Shown: piece after piece, positions 1 to 7,466 of the stretch
Layout: each line of letters starts with the position of its first letter
How positions within the stretch are numbered: the first letter of the stretch is position 1
Assembly: GCA_014729315.1 (NCBI GenBank)
Contig: WJKD01000105.1
Location: forward strand, 1-11,428
DNA length: 11,428 nt
Direction: 5' to 3'
Source of the DNA: Promethearchaeota archaeon
Lineage (GTDB): Archaea > Asgardarchaeota > Lokiarchaeia > Sigynarchaeales > SOKP01
Program-made: the position numbers and the translations under genes
The notes under the pieces: model-generated
What the model saw: only the letters and a program-made list of their open reading frames with translations
Database searches by the model: none
Told to the model about the DNA's origin: nothing

Positions 1-199
1 GAATAAAACCTAAAGCTACAAGCCAGCTATTTAATCCAATTTCTGCTTCATAAAAATAGAATACATAGGCTCCAAAAGCGATAGAAAATATTTGATAAAT
101 AAACTCCCCTATCCCATAGGAGTATATATTTGCATTAGAATGTTGTTTTTCGGGAAAATCTTGAACCATTGCGTCTATTTCGTTATTTTTGGCATTCAT
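1..199 (-). CDS. GPH/MelB-type major facilitator transporter, N-terminal part
   Basis: Only the first 66 codons are present; the gene runs off the left edge. The protein begins MNAKNNEIDAM and continues after a short hydrophilic stretch into SYGIGEFIYQIF, then a hydrophobic segment ending near AYVFYFYEAEIGLN. A Y-G-x-G-[ED]-F motif just before the first membrane helix, followed by a YFY and a [DE]xxGL loop into helix 2, is the usual start of glycoside-pentoside-hexuronide:cation symporters of the MFS_2 group (known of the family). Substrate cannot be told from this fragment. The ATG at 199 is chosen because the frame just upstream is closed and tandem TATA-like boxes lie at a suitable distance. 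It is divergent from the acyl-CoA ligase gene. Confidence 0.6.
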   Translation of the reverse strand, partial: MNAKNNEIDAMVQDFPEKQHSNANIYSYGIGEFIYQIFSIAFGAYVFYFYEAEIGLNSWLVALGFI

Positions 200-252
200 G
201 TTGAAATCATTTATGATAAGAACCTACTTTTTACTCGTTTTGTTTTTAAAAC

Positions 253-294
253 TTAAAAATTTATATTTCTACAAACTTAGTTAAAAATTTATAT
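253..294 (-). promoter_or_regulatory. Tandem TATA-like boxes upstream of the transporter gene
   Basis: The 14-base word TTAAAAATTTATAT occurs twice, at 253-266 and 281-294, exactly 28 bases apart. Read on the minus strand each copy gives ATATAAATTTTTAA, a good archaeal box A. The nearer copy would place a transcription start near 225-230, leaving a leader of about 30 bases before the ATG at 199. Promoter function is inferred from position and composition. Confidence 0.4.
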
Positions 295-418
295 ATAATT
301 TTGCTTTCATAACAACAAATTTTCCTAAAATTAACGAATCTACTTCTAGTTGCAATAATTGCTATCTCTATTATCTGGAGATAATTAGATTTTGTTTTAT
401 TAATTCAATCTGATTATG

Positions 419-427
419 ATATAAGTT
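419..427 (+). promoter_or_regulatory. Possible box A of the acyl-CoA ligase gene
   Basis: ATATAAGTT lies about 70 bases before the ATG at 497, so transcription could start near 450 with a leader of about 45 bases. The whole gap is AT-rich and TATA-like words are common, so this is only a candidate. No Shine-Dalgarno sequence is visible before the ATG. Confidence 0.25.
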
Positions 428-496
428 ATATTTTACCAAGAATTTTCTAATGCAGATTTATGAATAGATATTATAATTACTTAAACCTGAATAATC

Positions 497-2404
497 ATGA
501 GTAATGAAGAAAATCTAAAGAAATATGAGGAACTACATGAACTTTCGTTAAAGGACCCAAAAAAATTCTGGGAACCAATAGCAGAGAGAGTTCACTGGTA
601 CAAGAAATGGGATAAAGTATTGGACGATTCCAACGCTCCTTTTTACAGATGGTTTGTAGGTGGAACGACTAACACGTGTTATAACGCAGTAGATCGGTGG
701 GCTAACTTGTATCCTGATAAACCCGCGTATATCTGGTATTCAGAAATGGGAAAAGAAGAAATTATAACATATGAAAAGTTGTTAATTAGAGTAAACAAGT
801 TCGCAAGTGTTCTAAAGGATTTAGGAGTCAAGAAAGGCGATAGAATTGTAATATATCTTCCGATGATCCCCGAAGCTGCAATTGCTATGCTTGCTTGTGT
901 TCGAATCGGAGCAATACACTCTGTTGTATTTGCGGGATTTTCCGTCCGTTCCTTAAGCGTACGAATTGAAGATTCAGAACCTCAAGTTTTAATTTGCGCC
1001 GATGGTGGGGTAAGAGGTGGAAAAAAAGTTGATTTAAAGAAGATCGTTGATGAAACCTTAAAAACAACGGATTACAAAATTCCTCATGTTGTCGTTGTCA
1101 ATAGAGGATTAGTCGATCATAAAATGGAAGAAAATAGAGATCAATACTGGAAAGATCTGATTAAAGTCAAGAGAGATGACGAATTTGTTGAACCTGAACA
1201 TATGGAAAGTACAGAACCATCTTATATTCTTTATACAAGTGGTACCACGGGTATGCCAAAAGGAGTAGTTAGAGATACGGGGGGACATTTGGTTGCGCTA
1301 TATCATTCCATGAAATCTATTTACAATACAGATACAGAGGATACCTATTTTGCGACCTCTGATATAGGATGGGTTGTTGGTCATTCATATATAATATACG
1401 GACCCTTATTTAAAGGATGCACTTCCATAATTTACGAGGGAACTCCCGTATATCCCGATCCAAGTGCTTGGTTTAAAATCATTGAAAAATATAAGGTAAA
1501 CACAGTTTTTTCAGCTCCGACAGCGTTTAGAATCTTGCGAAAATACGAAGAAAAATACATAACTGACAATGATTTAAGTTCTTTAAGAACCATCTATTTG
1601 GCAGGAGAACCCCTCGATAAAGCAACTTACGAATGGATGAAAAGAGTGCTGGGCGGAGGAATTGCTATTATTGATAATTACTGGCAAACTGAGACAGGGT
1701 GGCCTATTCTCGCAAATCCCTATGGAATAGCTCCATTAAAAATCAAACCAGGTAGTCCTACAAAACCGATGTGGGGATGGGATCTTTTAGTGGTTGATTA
1801 TGAAGGAAACGAAGTTGATAAGGGTACTAAAGGATATCTCGTAGCAATACCACCTACACCTCCAGGTGTTTTGCTTACTGTCTACAAAAACGATGACCGC
1901 TACGTAAAGTCTTATTATAAAGCTTTTGAAGGAAAAGACTATTTTTCAACAGGAGATTACGGAATAGAAGACAAAGAAGGCTACTTCTTCGTGCTTGGAA
2001 GAGCAGATGAAGTTATTAAGGTGGCCGGTCATCGGTTAGGAACTGGAGAAATGGAAGCCGTGGTTTCTGCACATCCCAGCGTCGCAGAAGTGTGTTGTAT
2101 CGGCATCGAAGACGAAGTCAAAGGAGAAGTCCCTATAACAATGGTCGTTCTTAAACAAGATTACGAGGAGAGCGAGGAATTAGCAAACGAATTAAAAAAG
2201 TTAATTCGGGAGAAAATTGGGCCGGTGGCTACTCCAAAAGCGGTCTATTTTGCTAAAGCTTTGCCTAAAACGCGCTCTGGAAAAGTAATAAGAAGAGCAA
2301 TAAAAAGACTTGCAGAAGGAAAGGAACCGGGAGATTTATCGACTATAGAAGATCCAACGACTATAGACAAAATCAAGGAATTAATAGAAAAAGCTGAAGA
2401 TTAA
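497..2404 (+). CDS. Propionyl/acetyl-CoA synthetase-like acyl-CoA ligase (AMP-forming)
   Basis: A 635-residue enzyme of the ANL superfamily, full length for the acetyl-/propionyl-CoA synthetase family. It should activate a short-chain carboxylate with ATP and CoA through an acyl-adenylate in the cytoplasm. Visible motifs in order are the phosphate loop YTSGTTGMPKG (246-256), SDIGWVVGHSYIIYGP (288-303), the A5 motif YWQTETGWPI (395-404), the TGD motif (485-487), the hinge region GRADEVIKVAGHR (501-513), and PKTRSGKVIRR (590-600) with the catalytic and potentially acylated Lys596. Trp396 matches the tryptophan that narrows the acyl pocket to two or three carbons in acetyl-CoA synthetase. The TETGWP form, rather than TETGG, is more typical of the propionyl-CoA synthetase (PrpE/ACSS3) branch, so propionate is slightly favoured over acetate; this is inference. 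It is a single gene, ending in a T-rich terminator and converging on the dehydrogenase gene. Confidence 0.9.
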   Translation: MSNEENLKKYEELHELSLKDPKKFWEPIAERVHWYKKWDKVLDDSNAPFYRWFVGGTTNTCYNAVDRWANLYPDKPAYIWYSEMGKEEIITYEKLLIRVNKFASVLKDLGVKKGDRIVIYLPMIPEAAIAMLACVRIGAIHSVVFAGFSVRSLSVRIEDSEPQVLICADGGVRGGKKVDLKKIVDETLKTTDYKIPHVVVVNRGLVDHKMEENRDQYWKDLIKVKRDDEFVEPEHMESTEPSYILYTSGTTGMPKGVVRDTGGHLVALYHSMKSIYNTDTEDTYFATSDIGWVVGHSYIIYGPLFKGCTSIIYEGTPVYPDPSAWFKIIEKYKVNTVFSAPTAFRILRKYEEKYITDNDLSSLRTIYLAGEPLDKATYEWMKRVLGGGIAIIDNYWQTETGWPILANPYGIAPLKIKPGSPTKPMWGWDLLVVDYEGNEVDKGTKGYLVAIPPTPPGVLLTVYKNDDRYVKSYYKAFEGKDYFSTGDYGIEDKEGYFFVLGRADEVIKVAGHRLGTGEMEAVVSAHPSVAEVCCIGIEDEVKGEVPITMVVLKQDYEESEELANELKKLIREKIGPVATPKAVYFAKALPKTRSGKVIRRAIKRLAEGKEPGDLSTIEDPTTIDKIKELIEKAED

Positions 2405-2417
2405 TTTCAAGGTATTA

Positions 2418-2436
2418 TTTTTTCCATCTTTTTTTT
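2418..2436 (+). terminator. T-tract terminator after the acyl-CoA ligase gene
   Basis: Two T runs, six bases at 2418-2423 and eight bases at 2429-2436, start 14 bases after the stop codon. Archaeal RNA polymerase commonly terminates at such T-rich stretches. No strong hairpin precedes them. Confidence 0.5.
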
Positions 2437-2479
2437 AATTTTTATTCTATCCAAATTAAGTGGACTGGATTAATAAAAA

Positions 2480-3691
2480 CTAGTCAAAAACGAAAGTTGT
2501 TTTAATGGACTGGTATTCTTTCTTATTAGAAGCAGTTTCCAAAGCTTTCTTATAATCAGTTATGTAAAATTCGTGGGTGACGAGATTTGCAAAATTATAA
2601 TTACTAGAAGCAATTAAGTCAATTGCCATTTGGAAAGTTCGGTGTTTTTCTCCATTAAATTTTTCGAAGCTATATATATGAGAGGATATTATTTCACATT
2701 CTTTAAGAACTAATGGAGTCCAATCTATTAATTCTTTAGCTGGTACGCCGATCATTATCATGGTTCCTTGTTCTTTCGTTAATCTAATACTATTCATTAT
2801 AGATGAGGAATTTCCTACAGAATCTATTACAATATCTCCACCTCCTCCCAAGGGATAAGCGTCGTCCATAATGGGAGAAAAAATTTTGCATCCTAATTTT
2901 TTTCCAATCTTTTTTATATGGCGATCTTTTTTAACTTGATAGACTTCATCTGCTCCGATTTGCTTTGCTAAGTCTGATTGAAAAGCGTATTTTGCAGATG
3001 CAATTATCCTGCAATCTGTTAATGACTTTAAAGCTAATATGCAAAGTAATCCGATAGTTCCACTTCCAATTACAACAACATTATCCATAGCATTTGGCAA
3101 TTTCTTGAAAATTCCATGTATTGCCACAGCAAGAGGTTCTGTCATTAAAGCTTCTTTAAAGGACACGGATTCGGGTATTTTAAAAATCCGAGATTTATGT
3201 ACTACAATATATTCGCCCCATCCTCCTCCCGTGTCTTTGCATCCGCCTATAAATTGACCAGGAGAAAGCACACCTTGGTCTTGTTTTGAGCATAAATGAT
3301 AATTTCCTTCCTTACAAGAGGAACAAGGTTCAATTTCCCTTACTTCACATGGTAAAAGAGGTTCAACGACCACTCGATCATTTATAGAGATGTTATCGAC
3401 ATTATTTCCTGTTTCAACCACAATTCCTACAATTTCGTGACCCATTACCGCGGGGAAGGATGCGAATACAGATTGTGTATAAGACACATTCATAGATAAG
3501 ATATTCAGATCGCTTCCACATATTCCACCAAATTTTACTTTAATTTTAACCCAATTTTCATTTATTAGTTCTGGTTCTGTTATGTCTTCAAAATCCACTA
3601 CATTATGCAATTTAGGTTTGAAATTTGGAACTGATAAGGCTTTTTGCATAAATCTTACTATTTTTTCTAAATTTAAAGTGAGTGCTTTCAT
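2480..3691 (-). CDS. Zinc-dependent medium-chain alcohol/polyol dehydrogenase
   Basis: A 403-residue medium-chain dehydrogenase/reductase, probably oxidising an alcohol, polyol or amino alcohol with NAD(P) in the cytoplasm. Catalytic zinc ligands are recognisable as Cys58 in GGICGSD, His85-Glu86 in GHEIVG, and Glu185 in TEPLAVAIHG. A structural zinc lobe is formed by Cys115, Cys123, Cys126 and Cys134. The spacing between the first two cysteines is longer than in horse liver alcohol dehydrogenase, a variant I recall from other microbial members. The Rossmann fold is marked by VVVIGSGTIG (205-214) and GGGDIVIDSVG near 283-293. The N-terminus has about 15 extra residues before the usual first strand, so Met15 is an alternative start. 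Substrate cannot be assigned. It converges on the acyl-CoA ligase gene with a 75-base gap and is a single gene with its promoter in the gap before the histidine kinase. Confidence 0.85.
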   Translation of the reverse strand: MKALTLNLEKIVRFMQKALSVPNFKPKLHNVVDFEDITEPELINENWVKIKVKFGGICGSDLNILSMNVSYTQSVFASFPAVMGHEIVGIVVETGNNVDNISINDRVVVEPLLPCEVREIEPCSSCKEGNYHLCSKQDQGVLSPGQFIGGCKDTGGGWGEYIVVHKSRIFKIPESVSFKEALMTEPLAVAIHGIFKKLPNAMDNVVVIGSGTIGLLCILALKSLTDCRIIASAKYAFQSDLAKQIGADEVYQVKKDRHIKKIGKKLGCKIFSPIMDDAYPLGGGGDIVIDSVGNSSSIMNSIRLTKEQGTMIMIGVPAKELIDWTPLVLKECEIISSHIYSFEKFNGEKHRTFQMAIDLIASSNYNFANLVTHEFYITDYKKALETASNKKEYQSIKTTFVFD

Positions 3692-3796
3692 AATTTTAAT
3701 CGTTTATTGTAATATAAAAAATGTATAATAATAGTGTAATCAGAGATAGGAACTTCATATTATTTATATTTTACTAAACTTAGGTAGGCGGGAGAA

Positions 3797-3889
3797 ATGT
3801 CTTTCAATTTTAATCATTCTTTTTTAGCATCTTTTGAATTTATCTTGATTAAACAAGGAAAAAATTTAAGCATAATAGTCAAAGAGTAA
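3797..3889 (+). CDS. Possible 30-residue small protein of unknown function
   Basis: An ATG at 3797 opens a 30-codon frame ending in TAA at 3887. The peptide starts MSFNFNHSFLASFEFILI and ends SIIVKE; it has a mildly hydrophobic middle but no signal peptide or known motif. What speaks for it is context: GGCGGGAGA lies directly before the ATG, a TATA-like stretch lies about 30 bases upstream, and a hairpin with a T run follows the stop. Against it, short open frames are common by chance in AT-rich DNA. The same unit could be a small noncoding RNA. It should be treated as a candidate only. Confidence 0.2.
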   Translation: MSFNFNHSFLASFEFILIKQGKNLSIIVKE

Positions 3890-3911
3890 AAAGAATAATT
3901 ATTTCTTTCTT

Positions 3912-3943
3912 ATAGGCTATTAAGAAGACCTATTAATTTTTTT
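3912..3943 (+). terminator. Weak hairpin with T run after the small candidate gene
   Basis: ATAGG at 3912-3916 pairs with CCTAT at 3929-3933, and seven T residues follow at 3937-3943. The stem is only five base pairs, so this is a weak call supported mainly by its place after the small open frame. Confidence 0.25.
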
Positions 3944-4048
3944 ATATTTTACAATGAAATATGTTAAATCTCTTTTGATAATTTCTAATAATTCAATAAT
4001 TTTGATTTTGTTAAAAGAATTTCGAGCTCTTTATTTTTAGAGGAATCT

Positions 4049-4057
4049 TTTATATAA
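4049..4057 (+). promoter_or_regulatory. Box A of the histidine kinase gene
   Basis: TTTATATAA at 4049-4057 sits in a local context less extreme in AT than its surroundings and is the best TATA-box match in this gap. It predicts a transcription start near 4080 and a leader of about 45 bases before the ATG at 4127. No Shine-Dalgarno sequence is seen in that leader. Confidence 0.45.
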
Positions 4058-4126
4058 GCTCTGTGATGAAATTAATATGTTTATGATATAGATAATAATA
4101 TTTAAAAAAATCAAAACAGTATTAAT

Positions 4127-5428
4127 ATGCTGCAACAATCGTATTTTGATCTCTTTATTTTTCTCTATTCAATATTTACAAATATCGATATTCTCTATAT
4201 AGTAATTAAAAAACGAAAATTCATGTTTTGGTTAATAAGTGTTACCCTCTATTCTATCGGAGCGTTTTTCTTAATTTTGGAAGATCTTGATCCTGTTCAT
4301 ATTTCTATATTTCAAATTATTAGATACTTGTTTTATACCATAGCGTTAATAGTATTATTATTACCGGCAATAAAGGATTATAATGAAGTTTATACTAAAA
4401 AAAAAATAAATAAGAACTATTTCTATCTAATACTTCTCATTGTTCCTTTATTCTCTCTCCTAATACCTATTACTTCCCAGTTTATTCAATTACATATAGC
4501 TCTTTTATTCAATATATTTATTGGTATGATGTTATATTTGTTGGTCTACATTAAGAAAAAAACACCTTCTTTTGCTTTCGTTTTTGTAGTTATTGTTATT
4601 AGTTTCTTAACTGTCTTTACTTCGCTTTTGAACTTTTTGTCTGGATTTCAAATATTTTGGGATTTAAGCTATATTACTAATATATTATTGTTAACCTTTG
4701 TTCTAGTCACAGCTATAGTATCTTTCCCTGAGGATAAAATATTACGCTCCGAGAAAAAGAGCCTTGAGGCTTATAAACAAGCTGTAATCGAAAGGGATAG
4801 AGCCCAAGAATTATCAATGTTTGCTCATACAATGGCACATGATTTGAAAAATAATTTAAGTGTTATATATGGCTATGCGGAAATTTTAAAGTCTGAGAAA
4901 AACTTCAATTATCTCAAAAATATTAAAAAACATATTGATACTATGAATAATTTAATAAATCGCTCGCTGGATCTTGCAGATTCTGGAAAAATAATAGATA
5001 ATAAGGATGAAGTTAATTTAAACGAAGTTATAAGTGAAATAGCCGAAATCACAATTCCTAAAAAAATAACTTTTAAAAAGGATAATCTACCTTCAGTTAA
5101 AGGAGATCGCCAAAAAATTATTCAAATCTTTAATAATCTTTTATTAAATGCTGTTATTCACGGAAAACCTACCATAATTTCTATAAAAACCATAAATCAT
5201 AATGATAAGATAATCATTTCCATAATTAATAACGGTGAAAAGATTCCAAACGAACATTTAGATAAAATTTTTGAACATGGATTTACTACCCAGGAGAAAA
5301 ATAGTGGTATTGGATTAGTTATAGTAAATAGGATTATTAAAGCACATGGATGGTCTATTACGTTAAAAAACCAACCTGAAACAAATTTCCAAATTCATAT
5401 TCCAAAAAACTTGACTATAACATCTTAA
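4127..5428 (+). CDS. Seven-TM membrane sensor histidine kinase
   Basis: A 433-residue integral-membrane histidine kinase. The first 200 residues hold about seven hydrophobic segments (near 6-27, 31-53, 58-82, 97-119, 122-142, 148-173 and 177-200) with very short loops, so the sensor is probably the membrane domain itself. A short coiled-coil-like linker (203-229) leads to the dimerisation/phosphoacceptor helix, with MAHDLKNNL placing the phosphorylated histidine at 238. The ATPase domain follows: N box FNNLLLNAVIHG (335-346) with Asn341, G1 box IINNGEKIP (366-374), FTT near 386-388 and the G2 motif SGIGL (393-397). In G1 the usual Asp is Asn368 and the second Gly is Lys372. Such NNG forms occur in some active kinases, so loss of activity is not implied. 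No response regulator or separate sensor is encoded nearby, so the partner is unknown. It is a single gene. Confidence 0.88.
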   Translation: MLQQSYFDLFIFLYSIFTNIDILYIVIKKRKFMFWLISVTLYSIGAFFLILEDLDPVHISIFQIIRYLFYTIALIVLLLPAIKDYNEVYTKKKINKNYFYLILLIVPLFSLLIPITSQFIQLHIALLFNIFIGMMLYLLVYIKKKTPSFAFVFVVIVISFLTVFTSLLNFLSGFQIFWDLSYITNILLLTFVLVTAIVSFPEDKILRSEKKSLEAYKQAVIERDRAQELSMFAHTMAHDLKNNLSVIYGYAEILKSEKNFNYLKNIKKHIDTMNNLINRSLDLADSGKIIDNKDEVNLNEVISEIAEITIPKKITFKKDNLPSVKGDRQKIIQIFNNLLLNAVIHGKPTIISIKTINHNDKIIISIINNGEKIPNEHLDKIFEHGFTTQEKNSGIGLVIVNRIIKAHGWSITLKNQPETNFQIHIPKNLTITS

Positions 5429-5542
5429 AACTTTTTTGAATAATTCTATTTTAAATTAAAAAATTCATATATGCTCCTAAATCAGTACAAATAAAATTTC
5501 AAAGATGAATCTTTTTATCTTAAATTATCATATATATAAATT

Positions 5543-5980
5543 ATGTCAGATTTAGAACCCGTTAAATGGGATGACTATAAAGTCGGTGATTCGGCGAAAT
5601 TTACAAAAACCATCACCGAAGAAGATGTTATGAAATTTGCAGAAGTTTCCGGAGATTATAATCCTATTCATGTAAATCCTGAATTCGCAAAAACCCAGAT
5701 GTTCGGAGAGCAAGTTGCTCACGGTGTTATTAGCGTAGGATTAATCTCAGCTAGTTTAGGGGTTAAGTTATTTGGACCAGGAATTCTATACGGAGAACAA
5801 GAGGTTAGGTTCGTTAAACCTGTTTATTTTGGAGATGAGTTAACTGCTGTAGCGACTGTAAAAGAAAAATTTAGTAAAAAAGACGGTAAATTAAAATTCA
5901 TTCGATGTACAACTCAAGTCTTTAATCAAAAAGAAGAATTAGTTACTGACGGAGAGGCAGTTGTTTTAGTCTTGAATTAA
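5543..5980 (+). CDS. MaoC-type (R)-specific enoyl-CoA hydratase
   Basis: A 145-residue single hot-dog-fold protein of the MaoC/hydratase-2 family, the usual length for a one-domain PhaJ-like enzyme. It should add water to a trans-2-enoyl-CoA to give (R)-3-hydroxyacyl-CoA, or do the reverse, acting as a dimer in the cytoplasm. The hydratase-2 motif is clear: SGDYNPIHVNPEFA gives the catalytic pair Asp38 and His43 with the family's five-residue spacing, followed by FGEQVAHGVIS (54-64). The start at 5543 is supported by the normal N-terminal pattern, with a TITEEDVMKFAEVSGD helix near 23-38. The acyl-CoA ligase and alcohol dehydrogenase in the window suggest short-chain acyl-CoA metabolism, but the genes are not linked in an operon. 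Other MaoC-fold thioesterase or dehydratase roles cannot be excluded. Confidence 0.88.
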   Translation: MSDLEPVKWDDYKVGDSAKFTKTITEEDVMKFAEVSGDYNPIHVNPEFAKTQMFGEQVAHGVISVGLISASLGVKLFGPGILYGEQEVRFVKPVYFGDELTAVATVKEKFSKKDGKLKFIRCTTQVFNQKEELVTDGEAVVLVLN

Positions 5981-6011
5981 CCCAAATTTCCTCTCCAAAC
6001 CATATTTATAA

Positions 6012-6019
6012 TTTTTTTT
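6012..6019 (+). terminator. T-tract terminator after the hydratase gene
   Basis: Eight consecutive T residues lie about 30 bases after the hydratase stop codon. There is no clear preceding hairpin; the call rests on the known use of T tracts as archaeal terminators. Confidence 0.4.
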
Positions 6020-6157
6020 AATTCTTAACTCAGAAGTATAATATTAATAAGTGAAAATTGTCGGGTTATAGGATTTGATAGCAAGTTAAATCTAATTTTA
6101 TTTTTAAATCTAGCCAATATCATTCTTATAAATAACATTATTATAATCTTTAATAAT

Positions 6158-6188
6158 TTAGTTCTACTCAAATAAAAATTAGAACTAA
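6158..6188. repeat. Perfect 9-base inverted repeat, possible operator
   Basis: TTAGTTCTA (6158-6166) is exactly repeated in inverted form as TAGAACTAA (6180-6188) with a 13-base spacer. The arm centres are 22 bases apart, about two helical turns, which suits a dimeric DNA-binding protein. The repeat lies about 20 bases upstream of the box A candidate of the M28 peptidase gene. An RNA hairpin is the alternative. The rest of the 290-base gap (5981-6269) also holds a 9-base direct repeat, TTAAATCTA, at 6086 and 6104, but no credible gene. Confidence 0.4.
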
Positions 6189-6208
6189 TAAAAATAAAGT
6201 CTATGTAG

Positions 6209-6217
6209 TATTTATAA
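6209..6217 (+). promoter_or_regulatory. Box A of the M28 peptidase gene
   Basis: TATTTATAA lies about 55-60 bases before the ATG at 6270, predicting a transcription start near 6240 and a leader of about 30 bases. The preceding inverted repeat would sit in an activator-like position. Confidence 0.35.
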
Positions 6218-6269
6218 CTCAAACTCCCTAGTTAACAAAACAAAACCTAAACGAATTTAATAATAAGAT

Positions 6270-7412
6270 ATGAAATTACGATTTAGACAGGTCTTAATTA
6301 TATTTCTTATAATTTTTTCTTTATTCAGCGTAATTCTTCTTTATGGATGGATAGGTTATGCCACGAAATTTAATAATGCAACCATTAGTTTAAAGTTCGA
6401 TGGTGAAGAATCATATAAGCATGTCAGAAAACAAGTAAACCTCGGATATCGCATTCCAGGTACTAATGATAGCCGAGAATGTGTTGAATATTTTATTTCA
6501 GAATTTCAAGAAATAGATCAAAATTTTTCGTATTTTATTCATAAATTTGAGGTTCAATCAGTTGATTGCCAAAATGTGTTGTTTAAATTGAATGAGGAAA
6601 AAGATAATATCGTAATCTTAGGAGCCCACTATGATTCTCGTGCCAAAGCTACCAAGGATCCAAATTCTCCTGATAGACCAGTTCCGGGGGCTAACGATGG
6701 AGCTAGCGGTAGTGCGGTTTTACTAGAACTCGCCAGAAGTTTTTATAAGCGTAAATCAAAATTAGAATGCGAATTATGGTTTTTATTTTTTGATGCTGAG
6801 GATCAAGGTAAAGATGAGGGTGGTTATGGAATTAAGGATTGGGATTGGTGCGAGGGATCGAACGAATTTGTAAAAGACCTTGAAGATTTTATCAATTTTG
6901 ATAAGGAAGATATTGATTGTATGATATTACTCGATATGGTTGGGGGGAAAGGGCTACAATTCATAGACGAACAGAATTCTGCCTCGTCCTTATTGACTGA
7001 AATATTCGAAATTGGTAGAAAACTAGGTTATATGAATGCTTTCCCGACATTTCCTTATGTTGCCTCTATCACCGATGATCATATTCCGTTTATCAGAGAA
7101 AACATACCTTCCGCAGATTTAATAATTAATTTTGAACATAATTACGAATGGCCTCATCATCACACTATTTACGATAATATTGATAATATTTCGGAAAAAA
7201 GTCTTGATATTACGGGTAGAACTATTGAACAATTTATATATAATAATTATTTAGACTCTTACGAGAATTATGAAGGAAATAGTCCTTGGAAAGAAGACAT
7301 CCCCTATTTAAACATTGGATTGCTATTCATATTATCCATTTTTTTAGTGGGTATCGTCGGGATTTTTTTAGGTTATTGCTTCAAAAGGAAATTAAACGCT
7401 TTGAAACTTTAA
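6270..7412 (+). CDS. Membrane-anchored M28 metallopeptidase / glutaminyl-cyclase-like enzyme
   Basis: A 380-residue zinc enzyme of the M28 family. An N-terminal hydrophobic anchor (about 8-28) places the catalytic domain outside the cell, and a second membrane segment (about 347-370) is followed by the short basic tail FKRKLNALKL. Expected metal and catalytic residues are His120 and Asp122 in GAHYDSR, Asp143 in PGANDGASG, Glu177-Asp178 in FDAEDQG, Asp222 in LLDMVGG, and His298 in WPHHHTIYDN. The sequence ITDDHIPFIRENIPSADLI (267-285) closely resembles the DDHIPFLRRGVP segment of animal glutaminyl-peptide cyclotransferases, and the domain length is also similar. It may therefore be an aminopeptidase or a glutaminyl cyclase; sequence alone does not decide. 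Either would act on exported or environmental peptides. It converges on the longin/roadblock-like gene with a 54-base gap. Confidence 0.82.
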   Translation: MKLRFRQVLIIFLIIFSLFSVILLYGWIGYATKFNNATISLKFDGEESYKHVRKQVNLGYRIPGTNDSRECVEYFISEFQEIDQNFSYFIHKFEVQSVDCQNVLFKLNEEKDNIVILGAHYDSRAKATKDPNSPDRPVPGANDGASGSAVLLELARSFYKRKSKLECELWFLFFDAEDQGKDEGGYGIKDWDWCEGSNEFVKDLEDFINFDKEDIDCMILLDMVGGKGLQFIDEQNSASSLLTEIFEIGRKLGYMNAFPTFPYVASITDDHIPFIRENIPSADLIINFEHNYEWPHHHTIYDNIDNISEKSLDITGRTIEQFIYNNYLDSYENYEGNSPWKEDIPYLNIGLLFILSIFLVGIVGIFLGYCFKRKLNALKL

Positions 7413-7466
7413 AACATCTAATCTTTAGAAAGCTTATTTCTTTCTTTCAACTAAATCACAGAATTT

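Larger units (their letters stand above)
3692..4126. other. Intergenic region between divergent dehydrogenase and kinase genes
   Basis: This 435-base AT-rich gap holds the promoters of both flanking genes. For the minus-strand dehydrogenase, TATA-like sequence lies around 3721-3734. For the kinase, a strong box A lies at 4049-4057. Between them is a possible small transcription unit with a TATA-like box near 3760-3770, a purine-rich GGCGGGAGA just before an ATG at 3797, a 30-codon frame, and a short hairpin plus T run at 3912-3943. I saw no tRNA-like or other recognisable RNA gene here. Confidence 0.5.

Noticed and set aside
885..1067. Minus-strand open frame of 60 codons
   Set aside because: It lies wholly inside the acyl-CoA ligase gene, opposite a conserved coding region, and has no recognisable motif.
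3039..3257. Plus-strand open frame of 72 codons
   Set aside because: It is antisense to the cofactor-binding and zinc regions of the alcohol dehydrogenase and shows no family pattern.
6025..6222. Minus-strand open frame of 65 codons in the gap before the M28 gene
   Set aside because: Its Ile/Phe/Leu/Asn-rich product is what AT-rich noncoding DNA gives by chance; there is no start signal, and it overlaps the inverted repeat and the promoter.
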